Below, one piece after another: positions 1-8,154 of a stretch of 50,479 nucleotides of DNA; the first letter of the stretch is position 1; each line of letters starts with the position of its first letter. Origin of the DNA: Deltaproteobacteria bacterium (lineage in GTDB: Bacteria; Desulfobacterota; GWC2-55-46); contig JACRCE010000023.1 of NCBI GenBank assembly GCA_016213015.1, positions 1-50,479 of the forward strand, read 5' to 3'. A program made the position numbers and the translations under genes. The notes under the pieces are model-generated. The model searched no databases. It was not told the origin of the DNA and was given only the letters and a program-made list of their open reading frames with translations.

Positions 1-65
1 ACCACTTTAGATTACGAAAGCATGTTGCTTAACAAATTTCCTCGTGCAACAAAGTGGTGCTGGGC
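1..65. repeat. 72-bp inverted-repeat element, copy 1, cut by window edge
   Basis: This is the right 65 bases of a 72-bp element found three more times in the window (5642-5713, 6891-6962, 27816-27887). Full copies begin with GCCCAGCACCACTTTG and end with its reverse complement, with a conserved interior of about 40 bases. Here the first seven bases lie left of the window. It is too short to encode a protein and resembles a miniature inverted-repeat element. Confidence 0.75.
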
Positions 66-120
66 GCAGTTCTGAGCGACGAGACAACAAAGCAGATGCG
101 CGGCTTGAGGCGGCCTGCTA
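66..120. repeat. Outer repeat B, right end
   Basis: The sequence running from the 72-bp element to GGCCTGCTA matches the ends of the repeats at 6838-7044 and 32080-32276 (GAGCGACGAGACAACAAAGCAGATGC in part, then the GCGGCCTGCTA end). Read on the minus strand the repeat end begins TAGCAGG, and its TAG is the stop codon of the neighbouring toxin gene. Confidence 0.6.
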
Positions 121-390
121 ATAATCATGCGGCGTTATCTCCAAGACAAAAACAGTAACAACATCGCGTTTTACCGTATATATTACCCTATATTGGATAT
201 TCAAACGCGACGAACGCTGTCCCTTGCGCGCTCCTTTTAATTTTTCGTCATGGAATCCGGGAAACTCTCGGAGTTTTTCCGGGCCATGCCTAAATACGAT
301 GTCTTTCCAAAGCTCATACTTTTTTATGACATCTAACGGCAGCTTACGGCAAATCTTCGCAATATCGCGGCGCTCTCTGATATGCCACAT
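118..390 (-). CDS. RelE/HigB-type toxin of a type II toxin-antitoxin system
   Basis: The 90-residue basic protein fits the RelE/ParE superfamily of ribosome-dependent mRNA interferases. It shows the family-typical core GFHDEKLKGARKGQRSSRL around residues 46-64 and then IQYRVIYTV and the end EITPHDY. Close relatives, as I recall them, carry one to three more basic residues after HDY, so the C-terminus may be slightly clipped, because the TAG stop codon is supplied by the end of repeat B. In this family the HigA-type antitoxin usually lies just downstream, but here that position (below 118) is taken by repeats. An antitoxin beyond the left edge cannot be excluded. The gene is richer in A+T than ruvB next to it, which suggests acquisition. 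The family is fairly sure; activity is not. Confidence 0.75.
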   Translation of the reverse strand: MWHIRERRDIAKICRKLPLDVIKKYELWKDIVFRHGPEKLREFPGFHDEKLKGARKGQRSSRLNIQYRVIYTVKRDVVTVFVLEITPHDY

Positions 391-484
391 ATTATTAAAA
401 ATAATAACTTATCATTATTGAGAAGTCAAGGGATTATCAAGAAATTGTCCGCAAAAAATATGGGGGGGCGCCCCGGTACCGCCT

Positions 485-1522
485 TCAAAACAACTTGTCA
501 TGCCGTCCGTTGTCATTGACATTGGCGGCGCGATACGGCCTTCCGACGTGCTCATAGGCTATGGCCGTGGCGACCCTGCCGCGAGGGGTTCTATTCAAGT
601 AGCCCTCCTGAATAAGGTACGGTTCGTACAGGTCTTCTATCGCGTCCTTCTCCTCCTGCAGAGCCGACGCGATCGCCTCGACGCCAACAGGGCCGCCGCC
701 GAACTTGTCTATGATTATAAGGAGGATGCGCCTGTCCATCTTGTCGAACCCCTTTGAATCTATCTCAAGCATGTCAAGGGAGGACGCGGCAACACTCTTT
801 GTAATAATCCCCTCGGCCTTTACCTGCGCGAAGTCGCGGACGCGCCTCAGTAGCCTGTTTGCAACCCTCGGCGTGCCTCTTGAGCGCATGGCAAGCTCTT
901 CGGCCCCGTCAGGGGTCATCTCTATGCCGAGTATGCGCGCCGAACGGGTTACGATCGTTTTCAGCTCGGCGGGCGTATACAGATCAAAGCGCAGTATCAC
1001 GCCGAAGCGGTCGCGGAGCGGCGCGGTCAAAAGCCCCGCGCGGGTGGTTGCGCCGACGAGCGTGAACCTCGGTATGTCGAGCTTGATGGAGCGCGCCGAA
1101 GGCCCCTGGCCTATGAGGATGTCTATGTGATAGTCCTCCATCGCCGGGTACAGTATTTCCTCGACCGTGTTCGGAAGCCTGTGTATCTCGTCAATGAAAA
1201 AAACGTCCTTCTGTTCGAGGTTCGTCAGCATGGCGGCAAGGTCCCCGGCCTTTTCAATGACAGGCCCGGACGTGGTCTTTATCTGCCCGCCAAGCTCGTT
1301 GGCTATGATATGCGCCATCGTGGTCTTGCCGAGTCCGGGCGGGCCGTAGAAAAGGACGTGGTCGAGCGCCTCTCCCCTGCCCTTTGCCGCCTCCACGAAG
1401 ACTTTGAGGTTTTCCTTCAACTTGTCCTGCCCCACGAAGTCATCAATGAGGCGCGGACGGAGCGACGTTTCGATTCTCTCATCCTCTTCAAGCCTCTCGC
1501 ATTGTATGTCGCGCTCCACCAT
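485..1522 (-). CDS. ruvB: Holliday junction branch migration helicase RuvB
   Basis: RuvB is the hexameric AAA+ motor that, with RuvA, drives branch migration of Holliday junctions in recombination repair. The 345-residue protein has the family's usual length. Walker A (GPPGLGKTT, about residues 60-68), Walker B (FFIDEIHRL, about 108-116), the sensor-1 region ATTRAG and the arginine-finger segment PLRDRFG are all present. The C-terminal winged-helix domain includes the segment [11 protein letters not shown]. The gene starts six bases after the ruvA stop, consistent with one ruvC-ruvA-ruvB transcript. Confidence 0.97.
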   Translation of the reverse strand: MVERDIQCERLEEDERIETSLRPRLIDDFVGQDKLKENLKVFVEAAKGRGEALDHVLFYGPPGLGKTTMAHIIANELGGQIKTTSGPVIEKAGDLAAMLTNLEQKDVFFIDEIHRLPNTVEEILYPAMEDYHIDILIGQGPSARSIKLDIPRFTLVGATTRAGLLTAPLRDRFGVILRFDLYTPAELKTIVTRSARILGIEMTPDGAEELAMRSRGTPRVANRLLRRVRDFAQVKAEGIITKSVAASSLDMLEIDSKGFDKMDRRILLIIIDKFGGGPVGVEAIASALQEEKDAIEDLYEPYLIQEGYLNRTPRGRVATAIAYEHVGRPYRAANVNDNGRHDKLF

Positions 1523-1528
1523 ATAACG

Positions 1529-2131
1529 TTACCTTTTTGCAAGAAATTTGAGCGACTCCTTGAACAACTCCTCAAAGCCGCAGCCCGCTCCAGCGGCCAT
1601 CCTTGCCTTTTTCACGGCCTCGTCGGAATATGGACTTTTATAGCCGAGGTTTGAAAGGGCGCTCATCACGTCGGTTGCAAGAGAGTCGGCATCCTGCATC
1701 TGAAACCGTGCCGAGGGATTAACCGCCATTGTCTTGACCTTGTCCCTGAGTTCCAATATCATCCGCTCCGCGCTCTTGACGCCTATGCCGGGTATCGCCG
1801 AAAGACGCGCCTTGTCGGAGGAGTTTATCGCCGAGACAAGCTCGCCAACCTCTATGCCGGAGAGTATGTTACGCGCAAGTTTGGGCCCGATGCCGGATAC
1901 GCAAAGGAGGAGTTTGAAGGCCTCCTTTTCCTCGCTCGTCAGAAAGCCGTATAACTGGATGGCGTCTTCCCTCAAATGCGTATAGATGCAAAGAGAGGCG
2001 GCGCAGTTGACGTCCGGGAGTTTATAAAAGGTGGAAAGCGGTATGAAACATTCGTAGCCGACCCCTGCAACGTCTATCACCACCGACTCCGCGGTCTTTT
2101 GAATGAGACGTCCGTTTATGTACGCGATCAT
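1529..2131 (-). CDS. ruvA: Holliday junction branch migration protein RuvA
   Basis: RuvA binds the four-way junction and docks RuvB. The 200-residue product starting MIAYINGRLI has the usual length: an N-terminal OB-fold domain, the central helix-hairpin-helix pair (CVSGIGPKLARNIL and SAIPGIGVKSAERM) and a C-terminal RuvB-binding domain. An ATG further upstream (2191) would add 20 residues unlike RuvA inside the ruvC gene. The start at 2131 is preferred because it fits the family and overlaps the ruvC stop as ATGA, a typical translational coupling arrangement. Confidence 0.96.
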   Translation of the reverse strand: MIAYINGRLIQKTAESVVIDVAGVGYECFIPLSTFYKLPDVNCAASLCIYTHLREDAIQLYGFLTSEEKEAFKLLLCVSGIGPKLARNILSGIEVGELVSAINSSDKARLSAIPGIGVKSAERMILELRDKVKTMAVNPSARFQMQDADSLATDVMSALSNLGYKSPYSDEAVKKARMAAGAGCGFEELFKESLKFLAKR

Positions 2132-2634
2132 CGTTGCCCGGCGGCATGGCCGCGCATGGCCGCACATGGCCGCCACGTGTTCAGATGACAAACGGCCACG
2201 GCCAAAGCGTCGGCGGCGTCTTGAATGCGCGGCTCCGGCATGTTGAGTATTCTGGAGACCATCACCCTCACCTGTTCCTTTGTCGCGTTGCCGTACCCCA
2301 CGGTTGCAAGCTTTACGCTTCGCGGCGAATACTCGTGCACGCCAAGAGAGGCAAGCGAGGAGGCAAGTAAAGCTACGCCTCTTGCGTGAGAGAGGGCAAC
2401 CGCGCTTTTGACGTTCTTTGCATAAAAAACGGCCTCTATGGCCGCCGTCTCAGGCGCGTGAGCCGATATGACCTCGTTTATACCGGCAAATATGGCGCAA
2501 AGACGGCTCTCAAGCGGGAGGGCCGTGTCCGTTTCTATCGCGCCCGAGGCGATGCAGACGAGGCGCGCGCCCGTCTTTTCAACCACGCCGTAGCCGGTTA
2601 TATGACTTCCCGGGTCTATGCCGATGACCTTCAA
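2128..2634 (-). CDS. ruvC: Crossover junction endodeoxyribonuclease RuvC
   Basis: RuvC is the dimeric, Mg-dependent resolvase that nicks Holliday junctions. The N-terminus MKVIGIDPGSHITGYG contains the first catalytic aspartate (D7), the segment AAIEAVFYAKNVKSA carries the catalytic glutamate, and IQDAADALAVAVCH carries the C-terminal acidic pair. At 168 residues it matches family length. The last 15 residues come from a short tandem repeat with a 10-base period (CATGGCCGC units at 2145-2174) and look variable. It is the first ruv gene; the intact resolvasome order ruvC-A-B follows. Confidence 0.96.
   Translation of the reverse strand: MKVIGIDPGSHITGYGVVEKTGARLVCIASGAIETDTALPLESRLCAIFAGINEVISAHAPETAAIEAVFYAKNVKSAVALSHARGVALLASSLASLGVHEYSPRSVKLATVGYGNATKEQVRVMVSRILNMPEPRIQDAADALAVAVCHLNTWRPCAAMRGHAAGQR
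2145..2174. repeat. 10-bp tandem repeat, three units
   Basis: Three consecutive units of CATGGCCGCN occur within the 3' end of ruvC. They encode part of a non-conserved C-terminal tail. Confidence 0.6.
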
Positions 2635-2698
2635 GTTTGCCTCTTATGGTTAGCGGTTATAGATTATCGGCAAGATAATCATCCATTACCGAACAGTC

Positions 2699-3835
2699 TT
2701 ATTCACCACTCTCGGCGGCCAGTCGTAGTGCAAGGAAAGCCTCTTTAAGGGTCTGACTGACAGCCGAATCCGGTTCGTTAAGTACAAGAGCCTGATAGTA
2801 ATTTAGATAGTCTACCCGCTCGCGATGGAATAGATGCAGGAAGTGCCTCAAGAATCCGATGCAGTCGAGAATAGCAATCTCGGTGCCGCCTGACTCTTCG
2901 TAGAATTTAGATGCGTACTCGGCAACGTCTTGATCAATCTTATCGGTGGTTATGAAAATGTAATTATGAATCCTGCCATGCGCTTTGGCTATCTTAGCAA
3001 CGGCGGCATCGATGTCGTCATTAATTACCCGCTTCATCTTCATTTCGTAAGCCGTTACAATGGAATCATCGCCGATAATGCAAATTTCAACATCACCAAC
3101 GGAACATGTTTGCAAGTCAGCGGCGTTATGTGAATGAAGCGGCATAACGCGCTCCCCCAAGCATTCGCCTACGGCTTTATAAGCTGAAGCTACAACCAGA
3201 ACCGGCAAACGGCTGGCATTCTTGCAAGCAAAATGTTGGCCGATCAGGGCAACAATAGCCTCAGACGATAGCGGTAACGCCCCCTCCTCGGTATGTTTCA
3301 AGTCATTCAAAATCGAAGTCATGCGCGCAAGTTTTTCATCACGCAAATTCGACAGTATACGCACCGTTTCAACAAAAAGCAGGTCGGCGGCAATCCGGTT
3401 CTTAGCCACGTCAGCCAAAAGTTCCAGCGTCTTTTTGTAAAGGTCGCGCGGCTTGCCTACAAGTTTCTTGTCAGTCGTCAGCGCATGGTCGATATTACGA
3501 AACGTTGGGGTTAGAAAAGCGGTCGTTGGATTGCATGGTAAACGATGCTTGGTTATGAAACCGGTTAGATACTGCTCATCGTAGGTTCTCCCTGAAAAGC
3601 AGTCAGACGTTCCGATCTCTGTATAGGGCTTACGCGGATCAATTTTAGGGTTATCCAGTTTCCCCAAAAGGCACGACATAAGCAGACGCGCGCCTGCGCG
3701 GTTACTCATGCAGCGGCAAACATACTCGACACGCTCACGAATGACTGTATCATGAACGACAGTTTTGCGAATTGTCGCAGAGGCTCTTTTATAAATACCA
3801 TGTAAAATCTGTTCGGGTTTTTTAGGCATTGTCAT
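2699..3835 (-). CDS. Type II restriction endonuclease, SacI-like
   Basis: The 378-residue protein follows a DNA adenine methylase by an ATGA overlap, the standard layout of a type II restriction-modification pair. Its second half has a PD-(D/E)xK-like nuclease signature: an acidic residue in NAADLQTCSVGDVEI (about 237-251) followed by YEMKMK (about 263-268), where E and K are two residues apart. The overall pattern, including the late segments YIFITT and ILDCIGFLRHFLHLF, resembles the SacI family as I remember it; that assignment is from memory and untested. The enzyme would cut unmodified foreign DNA. Base composition is poorer in G+C than the flanking ruv and yebC genes, which fits horizontal gain. 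Confidence 0.65.
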   Translation of the reverse strand: MTMPKKPEQILHGIYKRASATIRKTVVHDTVIRERVEYVCRCMSNRAGARLLMSCLLGKLDNPKIDPRKPYTEIGTSDCFSGRTYDEQYLTGFITKHRLPCNPTTAFLTPTFRNIDHALTTDKKLVGKPRDLYKKTLELLADVAKNRIAADLLFVETVRILSNLRDEKLARMTSILNDLKHTEEGALPLSSEAIVALIGQHFACKNASRLPVLVVASAYKAVGECLGERVMPLHSHNAADLQTCSVGDVEICIIGDDSIVTAYEMKMKRVINDDIDAAVAKIAKAHGRIHNYIFITTDKIDQDVAEYASKFYEESGGTEIAILDCIGFLRHFLHLFHRERVDYLNYYQALVLNEPDSAVSQTLKEAFLALRLAAESGE

Positions 3836-4743
3836 TCAAACAGGCTTTCTTGTTTTTTCGGGTTATAGTTCGTCCAAAGCGCTTCTTGGCGTATGCCTTT
3901 GGTGGAATGAATGGTCTTTTCATGTCCCAATGTCTTAGACCAACGAGGCGATGGAAAAAGCTTACCCATTAAGGGGTGGTCGTATCCTGACACGGCAACC
4001 TTGCCCCGGCATTGATTCACCGCCTCGGCAAATTCATGGTGTTGCCCCTCATCCATTTCAAAACCGTATGCCTTTGTATCGCCGCGCGTGACATGCAAAT
4101 AAGGCGGGTCGCAATAGAAGAGTGTGTTTGGGCTGTCATAGAGCCGTATCACATCAACGGCTGGGCGATTCTCTATCTGCACACGGATGAGACGCTGTGC
4201 AATATCGTCCAGCGCATCAACCCCGCCAAGCCAACGTGAGACAACGCCGGACATTCCAGCACGGCTTGTGTCCTTACAATTTGCCCAGCGGCCAAGAGAT
4301 GCCGTTTGAGCAAGCCCCGTGCGCGTCTGTCGCGCACGGATGTAAAAACGCCTTGCGTGCTCGACTTCGCTAATTCCCTGAGTAGCGGCATAAATCGCGC
4401 GATAATATTCCTCGCGAGAAAACGGCGTCAATGCAACTACACGAATAAGTTCTTCGTACCTATCGCGCAAAACACGGAAGAAATTCACCACGTCGCCGTC
4501 TATGTCATTGTAAGTCTCAACCGGCGCTGGTTTACGATTGAGCAACACAGCCCCTGAACCGGAGAACGGTTCGCAATAGTGATGGCACTTCGGCAACAAC
4601 GGAAGCAACCAATCTAAGTGCGAAAACTTGCCGCCATACCAACCAAAGACTATGCGCCTTTTTCCACGATGTCGAAGATAAACAACAGTGGATTCTTTTT
4701 CTTCGATTTCATCTAAATATATCGGAGAGAGATTTCGTTTCAT
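3832..4743 (-). CDS. D12-class N6-adenine DNA methyltransferase
   Basis: This is the protective partner of the restriction enzyme at 2699-3835 and transfers a methyl group from SAM to adenine N6. The 303-residue protein shows the D12/Dam-family order: FGWYGGK (33-39) and EPFSGSGAV (58-66) for SAM binding and the catalytic DPPY motif (212-215). The reading frame continues upstream to 4854, but those 37 residues lie inside yebC and do not resemble the family, so the start at 4743 (MKRNLSP) was chosen. It lies 25 bases beyond the yebC stop. Recognition sequence cannot be read from the protein. Confidence 0.88.
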   Translation of the reverse strand: MKRNLSPIYLDEIEEKESTVVYLRHRGKRRIVFGWYGGKFSHLDWLLPLLPKCHHYCEPFSGSGAVLLNRKPAPVETYNDIDGDVVNFFRVLRDRYEELIRVVALTPFSREEYYRAIYAATQGISEVEHARRFYIRARQTRTGLAQTASLGRWANCKDTSRAGMSGVVSRWLGGVDALDDIAQRLIRVQIENRPAVDVIRLYDSPNTLFYCDPPYLHVTRGDTKAYGFEMDEGQHHEFAEAVNQCRGKVAVSGYDHPLMGKLFPSPRWSKTLGHEKTIHSTKGIRQEALWTNYNPKKQESLFE

Positions 4744-4768
4744 GTCTTTACCGATAGCCGGCAATCCT

Positions 4769-5521
4769 TCAGTCCATCTCCCGCAGTTCATCCTCGGGGA
4801 TATCGAAGTTAGCGTAGACCTCCTGAATATCGTCAAGGTCTTCAAGCTCTTCAAGAAGGGTCAATACCTGTCTGGCCGTCTTTCCCCCGACCTTTACGGT
4901 GTTTTTCGGTATCATCGAAATCGAGGATGACGAATATTTGAGCTTTGATGAATCAAAAACGGATTTGACGTGTGCGAAGTCGTGCGGATCGGTGTAGACC
5001 TCAAAGACGTTATCGCCGCTATTGGCAATAACGTCCTGAGCGCCCGCCTCGAGCGCGGCCTCCATGAGTCTTTCTTCAACGATTGAACCCATAGAAAAGG
5101 TGAATACGCCCTTTTTCTCGAACATGTAGGCGACCGAGCCGCTTGAGGCAAGAGAGCCGCCAACCCTCGTAAAGGCATGACGCACCTCGGAGGCGGTCCT
5201 GTTTTTGTTGTCGGTCATAAAGGCCGCAAGCACTGCAACGCCGCCGGGCGCATAACCTTCGTACATGCCCTCCTCGTAGTTTACGCCCGCCAGCTCTCCA
5301 GCGCCCTTTTTTATGGCCCTTTCTATGTTGTCGGCGGGCAGGTTCTCTGCCTTGGCATTGTCAACAGCGGCGCGAAGCCGCGGGTTGCCGGATATGTCCG
5401 GCCCGCCGGTCTTTGCGGCTACCATTATTTCCCTGACGAGCTTTGTAAAGACCTTGCCCTTCTTGGCGTCTGTTTTGGCCTTTTTATGCTTGATATTAGC
5501 CCACTTGGAATGTCCCGACAT
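4769..5521 (-). CDS. yebC: YebC/PmpR (TACO1) family protein
   Basis: The 250-residue protein begins MSGHSKWANIKHKKAKTDAK, the hallmark of the family, followed by the conserved segments GGPDISGNPRLRAAVDNAK and PADNIERAIKKGAG, and has the usual length. Members were long annotated as transcription regulators; more recent work links them to relief of ribosome stalling. In many bacteria yebC precedes ruvC directly. Here a restriction-modification pair sits between them, on the same strand, so the original operon is interrupted rather than reordered. Confidence 0.95.
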   Translation of the reverse strand: MSGHSKWANIKHKKAKTDAKKGKVFTKLVREIMVAAKTGGPDISGNPRLRAAVDNAKAENLPADNIERAIKKGAGELAGVNYEEGMYEGYAPGGVAVLAAFMTDNKNRTASEVRHAFTRVGGSLASSGSVAYMFEKKGVFTFSMGSIVEERLMEAALEAGAQDVIANSGDNVFEVYTDPHDFAHVKSVFDSSKLKYSSSSISMIPKNTVKVGGKTARQVLTLLEELEDLDDIQEVYANFDIPEDELREMD

Positions 5522-5552
5522 TGAAAACCCCCGACCCCTGAGATTAAGATTT

Positions 5553-5750
5553 AAGGAAGCTCTGATTAATTCGCCGACCCGTCATTCTCGCGTAGCGTAG
5601 AATCTCGTCTTCAAGGAAATCAACAACTTAGAGATTGCCGCGCCCAGCACCACTTTGTTGCACGAAGGAATTTGCCAAGGAACACGCTTTCATAATCCAA
5701 AGTGGTGCTGGGCTCGCAATGACAAAATAAGAATAAATCAGAGGTTACTT
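5553..5750. repeat. Outer repeat A, copy 1, carrying a 72-bp element
   Basis: The roughly 200-bp element between yebC and the YhaM-like gene has terminal inverted repeats: AAGGAAGCTCTGATTAATTC at the left and a near copy reading inward from the right. It is the reverse complement of the element at 27778-27978, and a degenerate copy lies at 10725-10870. Inside are GTCATTGCGAG-type and CGCGGCAATCTC-type motifs and the 72-bp inner element. Confidence 0.75.
5642..5713. repeat. 72-bp inverted-repeat element, copy 2
   Basis: The element has perfect 16-bp terminal inverted repeats (GCCCAGCACCACTTTG and its complement) and is nested in outer repeat A. The interior agrees closely with that of the other three copies. 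Confidence 0.8.
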
Positions 5751-5765
5751 AGTTGGATACGGGTT

Positions 5766-6815
5766 TCATGCCTTCGTCTCCGACGGCTGCTTAAAGAGCG
5801 GCAGAGTGTCTTTTCGCGGAGAGACGTCCTCTACTGACGGCACAGCGGCGTCCAACGCCTCCTCCCGCGCTCCGAGGTACATGTACCTTTCAAATATCCT
5901 CTGATACCCGGTCCATCTGTTCTCGGCCTCATGTGCATCGCGCTTGAGGGACTCTATGGCATTGACCTTTGCGTCAAGGTCGTCGAGATAATAGAGTATC
6001 AACGCCTCCGTCGTCTTAGGGCGCTTGGGCGAGCCGAATTCAAGATGCCCGTGGTGGCTGAGTATCATGTGCTTTATGAGCACGAGGAGCGCTGGGTCGA
6101 ACTTCTCGATGCCCTTCACCTTGTCGTCGATGAGCGCTATGCCGAGCGTGATGTGCCCAAGCAGCCTGCCCTCGTCGGTATAATCGAACGATTTGGAGTA
6201 GGTCAACTCGTATATCTTGCCGATGTCATGGAGGATCGCCCCACAGATGAGCAGATCAACGTCAACGCCCTTGCCGTAGTGCGAACCTACCTTGCTTGCA
6301 AGACCGCAGATGGACAGGACGTGCTCCAGAAGGCCCCCGAGGTACGGATGGTGCATGACCTTTGCGGCCGGGGCGGTCTGAAAACGCGCGCGCACGTCCG
6401 CGTCCGTGAATATCGCCTCAAGGAGGGCGCGTATCTGAGGGTTTCCGACGCCCGCGATAACGGCGTCGAGGTCGGCCATCATCTCCTCCGGCGCCCTTGT
6501 TGATGCGGGTAAAAACTCCCTGACCGAATAAGAGCCTTCCGGCGCGGCGCTTATGGAGTTTACGTTAAGCTGGATGCCGCCCTGATAGGCCACGGCATAG
6601 CCCTTTATCGACACCACGTCGTCCTTTTGAAAGAGCGCGGCAAGCGCATCGGCGTTGTCCCATATCCGCGCCTCTACCGAGCCGGTCGAGTCCATGAGTC
6701 TCAAGTTCACGTAAGCCTTGCCGGTCTTGCTAAGACCCATGTCCTTACGCGCAACGAGGTACAACCCGGCCACCTGATCCCGTTCCTTGATCTCCTTTAT
6801 CATTGTCCTCTTCAT
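5766..6815 (-). CDS. OB-fold/HD-domain nuclease, YhaM-like
   Basis: The protein combines an N-terminal OB-fold nucleic-acid-binding domain (about residues 5-95, with the segments VNLRLMDSTGSVEARIWD and VVSIKGYAVAYQGGIQL) with a C-terminal HD metal-dependent phosphohydrolase domain (HHPYLGGLLEHVLSIC, then the HD pair in GAILHDIGKIYEL, and MILSHHG). This order is typical of 3'-5' exoribonuclease YhaM and relatives, which trim RNA or single-stranded DNA. The frame runs upstream to 6902, but that part lies in a repeat element; the ATG at 6815 follows a purine-rich GGCGAGGGG and fits the family start. The tail after about residue 320 is low in conservation. The exact substrate is not certain. Confidence 0.85.
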   Translation of the reverse strand: MKRTMIKEIKERDQVAGLYLVARKDMGLSKTGKAYVNLRLMDSTGSVEARIWDNADALAALFQKDDVVSIKGYAVAYQGGIQLNVNSISAAPEGSYSVREFLPASTRAPEEMMADLDAVIAGVGNPQIRALLEAIFTDADVRARFQTAPAAKVMHHPYLGGLLEHVLSICGLASKVGSHYGKGVDVDLLICGAILHDIGKIYELTYSKSFDYTDEGRLLGHITLGIALIDDKVKGIEKFDPALLVLIKHMILSHHGHLEFGSPKRPKTTEALILYYLDDLDAKVNAIESLKRDAHEAENRWTGYQRIFERYMYLGAREEALDAAVPSVEDVSPRKDTLPLFKQPSETKA

Positions 6816-6837
6816 CATCCCCTCGCCGCGTTGTCTA

Positions 6838-7044
6838 CCAGGCCGCTGAAAAAGGCGCATCTGCTTTGTTGTCTCGTCGCTCAGAACTGCGCCCAGCACC
6901 ACTTTGTTGCACGAGGAAATTTGTTAAGCAACATGCTTTCGTAATCTAAAGTGGCGCTGGGCTCGTTCTTCACTCCTCACCGCCTCGCATCTGCACCTTT
7001 TTGAGCGGCCTTCAGCATTTTTGGGTTTTTCAGCAACCTGCTAA
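6838..7044. repeat. Outer repeat B with nested 72-bp element
   Basis: The 207-bp element between the epimerase and the YhaM-like gene has imperfect inverted ends (AGGCCGCTGAAAAAGGCGC at the left, and GCACCTTTTTGAGCGGCCTT near the right), followed by CAGCAACCTGCTA. The right end overlaps the 3' end of the epimerase and supplies its last residues and stop codon. It matches 66-120 and 32080-32276. Confidence 0.7.
6891..6962. repeat. 72-bp inverted-repeat element, copy 3
   Basis: This copy is nested within outer repeat B. One base of the right terminal repeat differs (GTGGCGCTGGGC instead of GTGGTGCTGGGC). Otherwise it is close to copy 1 and also shares its flanking repeat B sequence. Confidence 0.8.
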
Positions 7045-7977
7045 AAACCATTGTATATAACGTTCAATCCCCTCTTCAATCCTCACCTTCGGCGCGAAAC
7101 CGAGGAGCTTCTTCGCCTTTGTAACGTCGGCAAAGGTTATCGGCACGTCCCCGGGCACAGCCTCCTTGTATCTTACGTCGGCCTTCCTGCCGAGGCATCG
7201 TTCGATTATCTTAATGACCTCTCTCAGTTCGACCGTATTGGCGCCGCCGAGGTTGACTATCTCAAAACGAGACGGCATATTAATGGCGTTGACAAGGCCG
7301 CTTACGATGTCCGAGACGTAGGTGAAATCCCTTTGCGCGCTCCCGTCGCCGTAGACCTCTATCGGTCTTCCTTCATGGATGAGGCGCGTAAACTTGGCGA
7401 TGGCCATATCCGGCCTGCCGCGCTCTCCGTAGACGGTAAAGAATCTGAGGCACTTAACCGGAAGCGAATAAAGGTGCGAATAGGAGAAACAGTACAACTC
7501 CCCTGCCCTCTTGGTCGCGGCATAAGGAGATATGGTGGAGGTGATGGGGTCGTCCTCTGAAAAAGGGACCTTGCTGTTTATCCCGTAGACCGAGGAAGAT
7601 GACGCGAAGACGAAGTTTTTAAGCCTCCGAGCCTTCACGGCCTCGAGGAGATTGAGCGTACCAGCGCAGTTGACCGACTCGTAAAGGAGCGGATCGTCGA
7701 TCGACGGCCTGACCCCCGCCCTCGCGGCAAGGTGGCACACGACATCCGGGGACTCCTTTTTTACAACCCGGTCAAGCGCGGCCTTGTCGCGTATGTCCAT
7801 CTCATGAAGAGTGAAATTCGGGTTGTCGAGATGCGGCCTTACGTTCTCCCTCTTTATCCTCGGATCGTAAAAGTCGTTGAACTCGTCTATTACCGCCACC
7901 CTCTCGCCGGAGGCAAGGAGCGTTGAAACGAGATGAGAGCCGATAAACCCGGCGCCGCCGGTTACGAGTATCTTCAT
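7030..7977 (-). CDS. NAD-dependent sugar epimerase, UDP-glucuronate 4-epimerase type
   Basis: This extended short-chain dehydrogenase/reductase likely interconverts a UDP-sugar such as UDP-glucuronate and UDP-galacturonate. The start MKILVTGGAGFIGSH gives the NAD-binding GxxGxxG motif. The catalytic serine/tyrosine/lysine set is seen in FASSSSVYG and SPYAATKRAGE, and RFFTVYGERGRPDMA is typical of the glucuronate epimerase branch. Frame sequence upstream of 7977 does not fit the family. The last residues (LAGC) and the stop come from the repeat at 6838-7044, so the original C-terminus may have been replaced; most of the fold is unaffected. It may feed precursors to the EPS locus on the other strand. 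Confidence 0.88.
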   Translation of the reverse strand: MKILVTGGAGFIGSHLVSTLLASGERVAVIDEFNDFYDPRIKRENVRPHLDNPNFTLHEMDIRDKAALDRVVKKESPDVVCHLAARAGVRPSIDDPLLYESVNCAGTLNLLEAVKARRLKNFVFASSSSVYGINSKVPFSEDDPITSTISPYAATKRAGELYCFSYSHLYSLPVKCLRFFTVYGERGRPDMAIAKFTRLIHEGRPIEVYGDGSAQRDFTYVSDIVSGLVNAINMPSRFEIVNLGGANTVELREVIKIIERCLGRKADVRYKEAVPGDVPITFADVTKAKKLLGFAPKVRIEEGIERYIQWFLAGC

Positions 7978-8082
7978 GTTATGCCGTGCCTCATGCCGTG
8001 TTTTCAACCGACCGCTAAATCTACCACAGATACATCCTTGAATCAATCGTAGATGCGCATGATTTTTTTTGAATAAACATCT

Positions 8083-8102
8083 CCGCGGGCTAAAGCCCTC
8101 GG
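8083..8102. repeat. REP-like palindrome
   Basis: CCGCGGGCTAAAGCCCTCGG forms a hairpin (GGGC paired with GCCC around TAAA, with near-complementary flanks). It lies between the epimerase and the MshEN-like gene with no adjacent T-run, so it looks like a repetitive extragenic palindrome rather than a clear terminator. Confidence 0.4.
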
Positions 8103-8154
8103 GGCTTGGCCGTTTTGCTGGAAATGATCGAGAGACGCCTGACAGGCATTGGCT

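Noticed and set aside
5553-5750. Insertion sequence with transposase
   Set aside because: The element is about 200 bp, has no coding capacity and no adjacent transposase; it is listed as a repeat.
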